DNA of 34,353 bases from the NCBI GenBank assembly GCA_030430425.1, contig JAUIFS010000005.1, forward strand, positions 1 to 34,353. Direction: 5' to 3'. Positions within the stretch are counted from its first letter, which is position 1; each line of letters starts with the position of its first letter. Shown here piece by piece: positions 17,487 to 24,751 of the stretch. Under the pieces are notes generated by a model, which was given only the letters and a program-made list of their open reading frames with translations, searched no databases and was not told the origin of the DNA. The position numbers and the translations under genes were made by a program. The DNA is from a bacterium (lineage in GTDB: Bacteria > Patescibacteriota > Minisyncoccia > Phycocordibacterales > UBA918).

Positions 17487-17684
17487 ATGTCAGAACAAAA
17501 GAAATCAACTGTAAATAACCACATCGACTATAAGAACATCATGAAGATTGAGGCGAACACAAACCCTCACGCTCGAATGTACAACCGACGTCGAACCGGT
17601 ATGACCGCAAAGGCACAACGAAACTTTGCTAAAGCAACAAAACGAGCTCGGTTTATGGCACTCATGCCATTCATCCAGCATTAA
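17487..17684 (+). CDS. rpsR: 30S ribosomal protein S18
   Basis: S18 pairs with S6 on the platform of the 30S subunit. The 65-aa protein keeps the family core: HIDYKNI near the N-terminus and NRRRTGMTAKAQRNFAKATK followed by RARFMALMPF. In the middle, ANTNPHARMY replaces the usual segment around the GKI-LPRR turn, a divergent but same-length solution. It has its own heptad leader and a strong terminator downstream. Confidence 0.93.
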   Translation: MSEQKKSTVNNHIDYKNIMKIEANTNPHARMYNRRRTGMTAKAQRNFAKATKRARFMALMPFIQH

Positions 17685-17721
17685 AGCTGAGAAATATACC
17701 CAATCTGCTTTGTCAGATTGC

Positions 17722-17767
17722 GAAAAGCGACCCTCCCTGGACACAAGTCCCAGTCGGGTCGCTTTTC
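17722..17767 (+). terminator. Terminator after rpsR
   Basis: 12-bp arms GAAAAGCGACCC and GGGTCGCTTTTC with a 22-nt loop that can itself pair (CTGG with CCAG). A small hairpin, CAATCTG with CAGATTG, lies just upstream (17701-17719). Confidence 0.88.
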
Positions 17768-17825
17768 TTATCTTCCGCGCATCTCGGGCATCTTCTCAAC
17801 TTTAGTACCTTCTCTAAAACTCTAT

Positions 17826-17866
17826 AAAGAAAAACAGACTTCATAACGAGGTTTGTTTTTCTTTTT
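17826..17866 (+). terminator. Second terminator-like hairpin downstream of rpsR
   Basis: 14-bp A/T-rich stem (17826-17839 and 17851-17864, one G-U pair) with an 11-nt loop and a T run. Confidence 0.65.
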
Positions 17867-17972
17867 AGTCAGGTAATACACAGTTGCACTATGTGAGGTA
17901 AATAGTCTGCATATTATTTTCCTCCCACACCTTGTATCTGGAGCATCTCTGAAACCCTAGCAAGAAATAAAG
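17867..17972. other. Unassigned spacer between two terminators
   Basis: About 100 bases without a credible gene. On the minus strand GGAGG precedes an ATG by a few bases, but the frame has only seven codons. A small RNA between the terminators is possible; I see no clear promoter or structure to support it. Confidence 0.3.
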
Positions 17973-18001
17973 AAAGCGGCTCCTTTTAGGAGCCGCTTTT
18001 T
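17973..18001 (+). terminator. Strong hairpin terminator before the 66-aa gene
   Basis: 12-bp arms AAAGCGGCTCCT (17973-17984) and AGGAGCCGCTTT (17988-17999), TTT loop, followed by T residues. It insulates the next promoter. Confidence 0.88.
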
Positions 18002-18023
18002 CCTTATCTTGTTCTGCTAAAGA

Positions 18024-18052
18024 TTGATTTTTTATATAAATTATGTTATAAT
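18024..18052 (+). promoter_or_regulatory. Consensus-like sigma-70 promoter of the 66-aa gene
   Basis: TTGATT (18024-18029), 17-bp spacer, TATAAT (18047-18052), with TGT just before the -10 as an extended element. One of the best promoters in the window. Confidence 0.82.
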
Positions 18053-18093
18053 AAAAGAAGATTTGAAAGAGATAGATTGGGGAAGGATATCCA

Positions 18094-18294
18094 ATGAAAT
18101 ACTTGGTCATTGTTATGTGTCTCGCTGCCGCTGCCGCTGTTGCTATGTGGTACGAAACCGGCAGCTTCTGGCTTGCGCTGGGCGCGTATGCCTCCATGGG
18201 AGTCTTGCTGGCTCTTTCGTTTTCGGTCCGAGATGTCTTTTTGACACAGGAGACGAAATCGAATTTTTTGACACAGGAGACGAAATCGAACTAA
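18094..18294 (+). CDS. Small two-helix membrane protein with duplicated tail
   Basis: A 66-aa protein, not recognised. Helix 1 covers residues 3-18 (YLVIVMCLAAAAAVAM) and helix 2 about 25-44 (FWLALGAYASMGVLLALSF). The C-terminus is a tandem nine-residue repeat, FLTQETKSN twice, from an almost perfect 27-bp duplication. An SD-like AAGGA lies 9 bases before ATG 18094. It has a near-consensus promoter and its own terminator. It is locally GC-richer (Ala codons GCC/GCT) than its neighbours, which could mean transfer; this is a visual impression only. Confidence 0.78.
   Translation: MKYLVIVMCLAAAAAVAMWYETGSFWLALGAYASMGVLLALSFSVRDVFLTQETKSNFLTQETKSN
18238..18291 (+). repeat. Tandem 27-bp duplication in the 66-aa gene
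   Basis: Units 18238-18264 and 18265-18291 differ only at the last base (AAT versus AAC). Each encodes FLTQETKSN. The near identity points to a recent duplication. Confidence 0.95.
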
Positions 18295-18320
18295 AAAAGC
18301 GGGCAAATTTGCCCGCTTTT
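18295..18320. terminator. Bidirectional terminator between the 66-aa gene and efp
   Basis: A perfect 26-bp palindrome, AAAAGCGGGCAAA joined to its complement, with A/T runs on both sides. It ends next to the minus-strand efp stop. Confidence 0.9.
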
Positions 18321-18321
18321 C

Positions 18322-18897
18322 TTATGCCTTTTGTACGCGCTCTGAGTAGAGTCCCGTATCGGTATTTATTGCTATGGTATCTCCCTGTGCGATAAACTGG
18401 GGCACCTGTACCGAGTAACCTGTTTCGAGCGTTACCTCTTTTGTTGCACCACTTGAGGTATTTCCCTTAACCGCGTCAGATGCTTCAGTCACCTTCAGCT
18501 CAACCTTAATGGGCGTGATAACGCTCATGATCTCTTCGTTAAACACTACGGCGTCTACGATACTGTTGCCAGTTACAAACCGTCCGAGTTTCCCAACGAC
18601 GTCTTCACTGAGGCTGAAGCGATCACTGGGGTCAGTAGGGGAACAGAACCAGTATTCTCCCCGATTTTCATACAAAAATTTCACTTCCTTCTTTTCAATG
18701 TCCGCCTCCTGGAGTACATCAGCTTGATGGAATGTCCGGTCAACCACACCACCAGTGCGGAGATTTTTCATCTTTACGGCATTACTCGCTTTTTGCCGGT
18801 CTTTCTTTGAAATGTTTGACGTAAGTACCAGGTAGGGGTCATCATCCATGATGACGGTTCGCTTTGGGAGTATCTCGTTATAGTTGACTTTTGACAT
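18322..18897 (-). CDS. efp: Translation elongation factor P, atypical loop
   Basis: EF-P relieves ribosome stalling at polyproline. The 191-aa protein has the KOW-like first domain (residues 1 to about 65) and two OB domains; the C-terminal block KVELKVTEASDAVKGNTSSG, followed by ATKEVTLETGYSVQVPQFI, is typical. The loop that normally carries the modified Lys or Arg in a PGxG turn reads SKKDRQKA (residues 30-37), with Arg34 at the modified position by alignment to E. coli and no Pro-Gly. ATG 18897 is set by the conserved leader tract. It is convergent with the 66-aa gene and divergent from the sigma factor. Confidence 0.95.
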   Translation of the reverse strand: MSKVNYNEILPKRTVIMDDDPYLVLTSNISKKDRQKASNAVKMKNLRTGGVVDRTFHQADVLQEADIEKKEVKFLYENRGEYWFCSPTDPSDRFSLSEDVVGKLGRFVTGNSIVDAVVFNEEIMSVITPIKVELKVTEASDAVKGNTSSGATKEVTLETGYSVQVPQFIAQGDTIAINTDTGLYSERVQKA

Positions 18898-18976
18898 TAA
18901 ATGAAATAAGGAACGCAGTGACTATATTGAATGTAGTTCCCAATTTGCCCCTTGTCCTAGGGTAAATTGCTGGAAC
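18898..18976 (-). promoter_or_regulatory. AG-bulge hairpin leader of efp
   Basis: In mRNA sense, GUUCC (18976-18972) pairs with GGAAC (18940-18936). An AG bulge follows, then CAAUUU pairs with AAAUUG, and an apical ACCC with GGGG. A 38-nt tract to the ATG matches the rpsF tract at 33 of 38 positions. A TATAAT -10 for efp lies upstream (19003-18998, minus strand), so the element is in the transcribed leader. Confidence 0.75.
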
Positions 18977-19079
18977 ACGAGCAGTAGTCAAAACGTAATT
19001 ATAAATAATTATGCCTTAAGTTATACCAAAATCAGACCCCGAAGGCAAAAAAACACAACTTTATGTGTATGCAATGAGT

Positions 19080-19093
19080 GGTACTATAGTACC
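19080..19093 (+). promoter_or_regulatory. Palindrome over the -10 box of the sigma-factor gene
   Basis: GGTACTATAGTACC is a perfect 14-bp palindrome containing the -10 hexamer TATAGT (19085-19090), 3 bases before ATG 19097. The transcript would be essentially leaderless. The symmetry suggests an operator; self-control by a regulator is a guess. Confidence 0.5.
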
Positions 19094-19096
19094 AAC

Positions 19097-19693
19097 ATGT
19101 TAGGTATCACTACAACAGATAGCGCGAAAGACTTAACCGACGAAGAGATCCTGATACGTGCTCAAGCACAACCGTGGATATATACGGTACTTCTTGAACG
19201 ATACCAAGATGCGTTTATGCGGAAAGCACGAAGCATTGTCCGCAATGAGCTCGATGCCGAAGAAGTGGTGCAAGATGCATTCACCAAGATATACATGAAC
19301 GCCGATAAGTTTAAACCGCAAGAGGGGGCGAAGTTTTCTTCGTGGGCATACCGCATTCTCATGAACACGGCGTTTACGCGCTATCAAAAGAAGGTGAAGG
19401 AAGGGGAGCGGTTTACCTACATTGACCCTGAGTATGAACACATGGTTGCTGACACAAAACAGGAGGCAGTACTTCGTGAGCGAGTCGATGCCATTGAACG
19501 TGTGCTTGAGCGTATGCCGGGGCACTTTGTATATGTACTGCGCCTGCACTACATAGAGCGCTGGCCGCACCAAGCGATAGCTGAAGAAACAGGAGAGAGT
19601 GTCGGTACGATCAAGGCACGTATTCACCGTGCAAAGGCAGCGTTTCGCAAAGAGGCAAACGATGACGAGACTGTAACACTATTGAGTGACTAG
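19097..19693 (+). CDS. RNA polymerase sigma factor, ECF-like
   Basis: A 198-aa sigma-70 family protein with only regions 2 and 4. Region 2 is at about residues 25-95 (LLERYQDAFMRKARSIVRNE, then DAEEVVQDAFTKIY and FSSWAYRILMNTAFTRYQK), contacting core polymerase and the -10 element. Region 4 is at about 130-185 (MPGHFVYVLRLHYIERWPHQ, then IAEETGESVGTIKARIHRAK), a helix-turn-helix for the -35. No anti-sigma gene sits next to it; the neighbours are small membrane proteins of unknown role. It has no Shine-Dalgarno sequence and starts right after a palindromic -10. Confidence 0.92.
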   Translation: MLGITTTDSAKDLTDEEILIRAQAQPWIYTVLLERYQDAFMRKARSIVRNELDAEEVVQDAFTKIYMNADKFKPQEGAKFSSWAYRILMNTAFTRYQKKVKEGERFTYIDPEYEHMVADTKQEAVLRERVDAIERVLERMPGHFVYVLRLHYIERWPHQAIAEETGESVGTIKARIHRAKAAFRKEANDDETVTLLSD

Positions 19694-19718
19694 GCACATC
19701 TCTTGGTTGTGAGATATA

Positions 19719-19747
19719 AAAAACCACCCTGGGTTAGGGAGGTTTTT
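19719..19747. terminator. Bidirectional terminator between the sigma factor and a membrane gene
   Basis: Stem AAAAACC and CCCT with AGGG and GGTTTTT, one A-A mismatch, GGGTT loop. It overlaps the minus-strand stop of the next gene. Confidence 0.8.
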
Positions 19748-20189
19748 AGAATATATTGAGGTACACAAGGTAGATGCCTCCAGCAATAGATGCCGTACTG
19801 AGGTGCCATACTGTGTGCCATGTGCGGTATGCCCGCAGGTTGCCTTGTTGCTCATGCTTTTTCGCCTGGCTCCAAACGAAGAATGTGAGTACACAAGCAA
19901 CGATCGCCATGCTCCATGCTGAGTTGCTCTCTGCTGCGTAGAGTAGGATAGGTTCTACTGCTATGTAGAGTACTGCAAAGATCGTGTCGAGCAGCTCAAG
20001 TACATCATGTGCTGTTGCATGATACAGGCTCGAAAGTGTCATGATAATGAGAGCTGGTGCTGCAAGCAGTAAGTTATCGTGTACATATGCGACAAAGGCA
20101 GGGAAGAGCCATATGATGTTGCTGTATACAAGTATAGGAGCCTTGTACATATTTTCATCACAAATGGTCGATGAGTAGTTTTTTGTCAT
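19746..20189 (-). CDS. Multi-pass membrane protein, possibly CREST-superfamily hydrolase-like
   Basis: A 147-aa protein with about five hydrophobic segments. ATG 20189 is chosen because AAGGAGG lies 6 bases upstream; a longer in-frame extension to 20345 has no supporting signal. The spaced residues SSLYH, ELLDT and WHTVWHL match the Ser-x3-His, Asp and HxxxH pattern of CREST membrane hydrolases (alkaline ceramidase, Per1, TMEM8/DUF3522). The protein is shorter than most members, which have seven helices, so the assignment is tentative and the substrate unknown. Confidence 0.6.
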   Translation of the reverse strand: MTKNYSSTICDENMYKAPILVYSNIIWLFPAFVAYVHDNLLLAAPALIIMTLSSLYHATAHDVLELLDTIFAVLYIAVEPILLYAAESNSAWSMAIVACVLTFFVWSQAKKHEQQGNLRAYRTWHTVWHLSTASIAGGIYLVYLNIF

Positions 20190-20286
20190 GAAGAACCTCC
20201 TTTCTGCAGGGAATCCTACCATAGTCACTATGTTGTTGTAACCTTTTCTGCTTGTTTTGAGTAATAATAAATGCTCTACAAAGATT

Positions 20287-20619
20287 ATGAAAACAACAGA
20301 TTTCAAACAAATGCAACGACGGATTATGATGCATGTGTACCGCACGTTTGCTATCCGTCTTGCTACACATCCACTGACACTACATGTAGGCTTGCTTGTG
20401 GGGGCTGCCTACGCAGTTGGGTATTTTGTGCACGTTGCAGCGGTGATGCGCAACATGGCAAATGTGCCCGTAGGGGAACTCGGTGGATTTCTTGCGCGGG
20501 CAGTGACGAACACGGAAGGCATTACGTTGTTGGTATTAGGAGTCATGATATTTGCAGCACTTTCACTGCCAATCCAGTTGCCACAGTATCGACGCTCACT
20601 ACGTGAGATGGCAACATAA
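20287..20619 (+). CDS. Small membrane protein, 110 aa
   Basis: Not recognised. The N-terminal part (about 1-33) is basic and amphipathic, followed by two membrane helices (about 37-58, HVGLLVGAAYAVGYFVHVAAV, and about 83-100, ITLLVLGVMIFAALSLP) and a short basic tail. ATG 20287 is chosen because a possible -10 (TACAAA, 20277-20282) leaves no room for a longer protein on a leaderless mRNA. It is divergent from the membrane gene on the minus strand and convergent with recA. Confidence 0.65.
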   Translation: MKTTDFKQMQRRIMMHVYRTFAIRLATHPLTLHVGLLVGAAYAVGYFVHVAAVMRNMANVPVGELGGFLARAVTNTEGITLLVLGVMIFAALSLPIQLPQYRRSLREMAT

Positions 20620-20642
20620 AATTTTTGTAAATACGAACAAAT

Positions 20643-20688
20643 AATCGCGACAATAAAACCGCCCTAGGGCGGTTTTATTGTCGCGATT
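20643..20688. terminator. Long bidirectional terminator between the 110-aa gene and recA
   Basis: Perfect 22-bp arms (20643-20664 and 20667-20688) with TA between them. The GC core CCGCCC/GGGCGG is flanked by A/T runs on both strands. Confidence 0.93.
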
Positions 20689-20710
20689 GTTTTGGTTATT
20701 TTGCGTTTCT

Positions 20711-21799
20711 TTATCCTTTCGCGTCTTCTTTCATCGCTTTCTTAATATTTCGCAACAGTTCATTGGTCAACTTCTTATCTCCCTTGAGTGTCGTACGCGC
20801 GGCGTCATACCCACGCCCAAGCTTCACCACGGTAGACTCATCACCTCCGGGGGGAGTGTAGCTGTATGAAGCACCTGCTTTGGCAACCATCTTGTATTTT
20901 TCTCCGAGTGCAAGAAGTTCTCCTTCGCGCGAAATACCTTCACCGTAGATAAGATCAAACTCCGTAGTGCGGAAAGGTGCTGCTACCTTGTTTTTAACAA
21001 CCTTTACTCTATGACGACCACCAACAACTTCGTCACCCTTTTTGATTTGCGCAATACGACGGATATCGAGTCGTACTGAAGTATAGAACTTCAACGCTTT
21101 ACCGCCTGGCGTCGTTTCAGGGTTACCAAACATAACACCAATTTGCATACGGATCTGATTAATGAAAATAACCGACGTTTTGCTCTTCGATACAATAGAA
21201 GTGAGCTTGCGTAGTGCCTGACTCATCAGTCGCGCCTGTTTTCCTACGTGATGTGCACCCATTTCACCCTCAATCTCGTCTTTTGGGGTAAGGGCAGCAA
21301 CTGAGTCAATGACAATAACGTCTATCTTTCCACTGCGCACGAGTGACTCAACGATCTCGAGTGCCTGCTCACCAGTGTCAGGTTGCGAGATAAGAAGCTC
21401 ATCGAGCTTTACCCCGATGTTTTTTGCGTACTCTGGGTCCATGGCGTGCTCTGCGTCGATAAATGCACAGATGCCACCTTCTTTCTGCGCCTCAGCAACC
21501 GCATGTAACGAAAGGGTAGTCTTACCTGAAGACTCAGGTCCGTAGATCTCAATAATACGTCCACGAGGGAATCCACCTACACCAAGTGCGTCATCAAGAC
21601 CAATTGATCCAGTTGAAACAGCGTCGATATCCACATGCTTTGTTTCATCAAGTGTCATGATGGCTTCGTCACCAAACTTTGTTTTGAGACTGCGCAGCGT
21701 TTCCGCTATGTCCGCAGACCCTTTCTTTACTTCGGTCTCGACGTCTGCCTTCTTGGTAGTTACTTTGGTTGTCTTCTTAGTCGTTTTTTTAGTTGCCAT
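20711..21799 (-). CDS. recA: Recombinase RecA
   Basis: Strand-exchange ATPase of homologous recombination. The 362-aa protein has an unusual Lys/Thr-rich N-terminal extension of about 20 residues, then the standard core: Walker [28 protein letters not shown], Walker [11 protein letters not shown], loop L1 [20 protein letters not shown], and [20 protein letters not shown] with loop L2. The C-terminal domain follows ([13 protein letters not shown]). ATG 21799 starts directly in the basic extension. No LexA-type box was found upstream. Convergent terminator shared with the 110-aa gene. Confidence 0.98.
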   Translation of the reverse strand: MATKKTTKKTTKVTTKKADVETEVKKGSADIAETLRSLKTKFGDEAIMTLDETKHVDIDAVSTGSIGLDDALGVGGFPRGRIIEIYGPESSGKTTLSLHAVAEAQKEGGICAFIDAEHAMDPEYAKNIGVKLDELLISQPDTGEQALEIVESLVRSGKIDVIVIDSVAALTPKDEIEGEMGAHHVGKQARLMSQALRKLTSIVSKSKTSVIFINQIRMQIGVMFGNPETTPGGKALKFYTSVRLDIRRIAQIKKGDEVVGGRHRVKVVKNKVAAPFRTTEFDLIYGEGISREGELLALGEKYKMVAKAGASYSYTPPGGDESTVVKLGRGYDAARTTLKGDKKLTNELLRNIKKAMKEDAKG

Positions 21800-21869
21800 A
21801 GATATGTTTAGTTAATGTGTTCATAGTACCATGTGGTGAACGAACGTACACCATTTCGTACGGGGAAAA

Positions 21870-22244
21870 CTAGCGAGTGAGTGCAGGGGTATACACAAAC
21901 TCTTTTGTATACGTTTGTATCCTGCCGTATCGGTCGTGTGCCTCGAGTGTTGCTATGGTGTAGCCATTTTCCAAAACCAATGCTTCGTTAAAGTGCCCTG
22001 CGGTATTGGTATAAATTTGCCGCCCATTGAGTGTGAGCTTCACAATATTTTCAGCTGCCCCTTCGAGCGTTACCACACGATGTTCCTGAGCTACTGCTGG
22101 TTCATTGGCAAACACAATACGTGGACCGATGATCAAGAAGCGCGCTTGGAAGATGGTATATCCAGCTACAAAACAGACACACACAGAAACTGCCGCGTAG
22201 TATAAGAGTGATCGTAGGGTAAGGGTGCGTATAAAGGGAGACAT
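21870..22244 (-). CDS. Membrane-anchored Ig-like domain protein downstream of ftsK
   Basis: A 124-aa protein. One membrane helix at about residues 11-34 (LLYYAAVSVCVCFVAGYTIF) is followed by an extracellular beta domain of about 75 residues. VVTLEGAAENIVKLTLNGRQ, then TNTAGHFNEALVLENGYTIA, resembles the Ig-like glucodextranase B-type fold common in bacterial surface proteins. ATG 22244 lies 7 bases past the ftsK stop (minus strand), so it is probably co-transcribed; upstream in-frame ATGs lie inside ftsK and are not needed. Function unknown. Confidence 0.75.
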   Translation of the reverse strand: MSPFIRTLTLRSLLYYAAVSVCVCFVAGYTIFQARFLIIGPRIVFANEPAVAQEHRVVTLEGAAENIVKLTLNGRQIYTNTAGHFNEALVLENGYTIATLEAHDRYGRIQTYTKEFVYTPALTR

Positions 22245-22251
22245 AGTGGTG

Positions 22252-24468
22252 TTAGTAGGTATTGTTTTCGTCAGCTTCTTCGAGGAGCTCTTCGGCTTCA
22301 CCGTTACTGATGATTTCTCGTGCCTTCGAACCGTCCTGAGGTCCGATGACGCCGCGTTCTTCAAGCATGTCGATCAGACGCGCTGCACGAGAGTATCCCA
22401 CACGAAGTTTCCGCTGCAGGTAGGAGGTAGATGCTTTCCCGGCGTCAATAACTGCTTGCTTTGCGTCTTCGTAGAGATCATCTTCGTCATCATCATCAAC
22501 CAATGAGTCAAACATGGAGCCTGAGTTATTGCCGTCCGCAGGAGCATCAAGATCAATCTGTTCGAGTTCGGCTACATCTGCTTGGTTTTTTAGGAAGTCT
22601 ACGACGTTCTTGAGTTCGTCTTCAGTAACGTACGCAGACTGCAGGCGAATCGGCTTGATGTATTCCTCAGAAGAGAAGAGCATGTCTCCTTGTCCCAGTA
22701 GCTTTTCTGCACCGATTTGGTCAAGAATAGTCCGCGAGTCGATCTGCGACGCAACTTTCATCGCAAGTCGCGTAGGGATGTTTGCTTTAATGGTCCCCGT
22801 GATCACGTTTACCGAAGGACGTTGTGTTGCAAGCAAGAGGTGAATACCAACCGCACGACTCATTTGTGCAAGACGCACAATAGACGCCTCGAGTTCTCGC
22901 GGGTACGCCTGCATGAGGTCCGCAAGCTCGTCCATCACGATAACGATGTAGGGAAGTGGTTCAGGGAGTGCTTCCTGTGCTGCCTTTTCCTCCTCAGGGT
23001 CTTCATACGAAGACGACTCAAAGTCATTTTTTGCAGGCTGGTAGATGTTGCTGTGGTATGAGTTAAGGTTCTGTACACGGTTGTCTTTTAGTACGTCATA
23101 CCGCCGTTCCATCTCCTTTACCGCCCACTTCAGTGCCATAAGTGCTTTTTTCGCGTCGGTGATCACCTCGGTCATAAGGTGCGGGATACCGTTGTAGAGG
23201 GTAAGTTCCACGCGCTTTGGGTCAACCATGATTAGCCGCATCTGGTCCGGTGAGTTTCGGTAGAGTAATGAGACGATCAAGTTGTGGATCATAACTGACT
23301 TTCCAGAACCGGTTGTACCGGCGATCAGACCATGCGGCATGCGTGCAATATTTGCGAAGTGTGCAGCGCCGGTAATGTCTTTTCCAAGTGCGGTCAACAG
23401 TGGGTGCGGGGAGTCAGCAAACTCAGGTGACGCAAGCAGGGAAGCCAGACCAATCGTTGCTTTTTCAATGTTTGGTACTTCAATACCCACGAGCGACTTT
23501 CCAGGGATCGGCGCCTCGATACGAATGGTACTCCCACCGAGGTTAAGCTCGAGTTCACGTTGCAACCCAACAATACGCGCAAGCTTCACTCCCTGTGCAG
23601 GCTTTAGTGCATAGCGGGTAACGGTCGGACCAATCTCAACTTGGTCCATCTCAACCTCAATCCCAAACTCTTGCAGAGTGCGCTTGATAGCGTTTGCGTT
23701 TGCTTTGACGTCACCATTTTTTGCTTTCCCTTTACCCTTCGCCAAGAGGGAAAGAGGAGGTGCTTTGTACGGACCACTGTAGCTTGCCATGACAAACTCC
23801 TCTTTTTTCTTTGTGTCTTTCTTCCCGAGACCGAGGCGTTCAGACACTGTTTTCGTTTCTTTCTCAGTCTCGGGGTCATCTTCCTCTGAAAGGTCTTCCA
23901 AAGGAGTTTCTGGTTCGGTGTCTTCAGGTATTTCCAGTTGCTCGACATCATCGGCAATAGCTTCCTTCTCTTTCTTAGAGAAGCCAGGGAAGTGCAGACC
24001 AGTGTTGAAGGTAAGGAGGATGCCGATCAATGACAACGCAAAGAGTGCAACACCTGCAACTGCTTTGTCTAAGAGTGCAACCAGTGGCCACCCCAAGACA
24101 AGTCCTGCATACCCGCCAGCACCAACTTTCAGAAGTTCAAACAGCCCCAGTATTGCAAGGAACAGTAGTGCGATACCAAATATCTTCGACGCACTCACGT
24201 GTCCATCTTCTTTTGGTTTCCACAGTGCATATATATAGAACACACAGGCAAGCGGGGAGAGCCATTTACCTGCCCCAAAAAGTGCCTCCAAAATTGTGTT
24301 TATGATTTCTCCAAAGTTACCCGCAGTGTTCGTCAGTGATGCGACAAGACAAATGGTCAACAGCCCAAGAATGATCGAGCTCACCCCTTGTTTAGCTTGT
24401 GGGGAAAGGTCGTCAAAAAATGGTTTCCGTTCGACTTTCTGCTTTGTCTTTTTCTTTCGTTTTGCCAT
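22252..24468 (-). CDS. ftsK: DNA translocase FtsK/SpoIIIE
   Basis: Pumps chromosomal DNA through the closing division septum. The 738-aa protein has four N-terminal membrane helices (about residues 28-165), a short acidic linker, and the alpha/beta motor with ATHLARG-type elements: QEFGIEVEMDQVEIGPTVTR, Walker A AGTTGSGKSVMIHN, MVDPKRVELTLYNGIPHL, Walker B IVIVMDELADLM, and ATQRPSVNVITGTIKANIPT. The gamma winged-helix DNA-reading domain is at the C-terminus (about 665-730; TSYLQRKLRVGYSRAARLID). The linker is short relative to E. coli FtsK, like SpoIIIE/FtsK of many bacteria. ATG 24468 follows the shared AG-bulge leader. Confidence 0.97.
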   Translation of the reverse strand: MAKRKKKTKQKVERKPFFDDLSPQAKQGVSSIILGLLTICLVASLTNTAGNFGEIINTILEALFGAGKWLSPLACVFYIYALWKPKEDGHVSASKIFGIALLFLAILGLFELLKVGAGGYAGLVLGWPLVALLDKAVAGVALFALSLIGILLTFNTGLHFPGFSKKEKEAIADDVEQLEIPEDTEPETPLEDLSEEDDPETEKETKTVSERLGLGKKDTKKKEEFVMASYSGPYKAPPLSLLAKGKGKAKNGDVKANANAIKRTLQEFGIEVEMDQVEIGPTVTRYALKPAQGVKLARIVGLQRELELNLGGSTIRIEAPIPGKSLVGIEVPNIEKATIGLASLLASPEFADSPHPLLTALGKDITGAAHFANIARMPHGLIAGTTGSGKSVMIHNLIVSLLYRNSPDQMRLIMVDPKRVELTLYNGIPHLMTEVITDAKKALMALKWAVKEMERRYDVLKDNRVQNLNSYHSNIYQPAKNDFESSSYEDPEEEKAAQEALPEPLPYIVIVMDELADLMQAYPRELEASIVRLAQMSRAVGIHLLLATQRPSVNVITGTIKANIPTRLAMKVASQIDSRTILDQIGAEKLLGQGDMLFSSEEYIKPIRLQSAYVTEDELKNVVDFLKNQADVAELEQIDLDAPADGNNSGSMFDSLVDDDDEDDLYEDAKQAVIDAGKASTSYLQRKLRVGYSRAARLIDMLEERGVIGPQDGSKAREIISNGEAEELLEEADENNTY

Positions 24469-24560
24469 TACGTTAAATGAAATTAAATGAAGAAATGAAC
24501 GTAGTGAATATTCTGAATTTAGTTCCTAATATGCTCCTTCCTAGAGCATATTACTGGAAC
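24469..24560 (-). promoter_or_regulatory. AG-bulge hairpin leader of ftsK
   Basis: In mRNA sense, GUUCC (24560-24556) pairs with GGAAC (24526-24522). After the AG bulge, UAAUAUGCUC pairs with GAGCAUAUUA over 10 perfect base pairs, loop UAGGAAG. The tract to the ATG is 53 nt, about 15 longer than in rpsF and efp because UUCAUUUAA is duplicated. A TATATT -10 lies upstream on the minus strand (24603-24598). Confidence 0.75.
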
Positions 24561-24673
24561 AGAAAACAGTAACTACTGTGTTACGTAACATACTATTAAT
24601 ATACCCACATTCTACCACGCTCAAAACAACATTTCGTCTTGAAAAATAAGGACATCCTCAGTCTAAACGACAC

Positions 24674-24701
24674 TTGCAAGTCTCATAAAAAAGTATATAG
24701 T
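24674..24701 (+). promoter_or_regulatory. Sigma-70 promoter of the winged-helix gene
   Basis: TTGCAA (24674-24679), 16-bp spacer, TATAGT (24696-24701). The leader is about 44 nt with AAGGA (24740-24744) 7 bases before ATG 24752. Confidence 0.65.
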
Positions 24702-24751
24702 ACATAACAGACTTGTCCTAAAGAGATTATTTAGATGTTAAGGACACACTA

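Noticed and set aside
17889-18197. Minus-strand frame across the rpsR downstream spacer
   Set aside because: It runs through two terminator hairpins and opposes the well-supported 66-aa gene.
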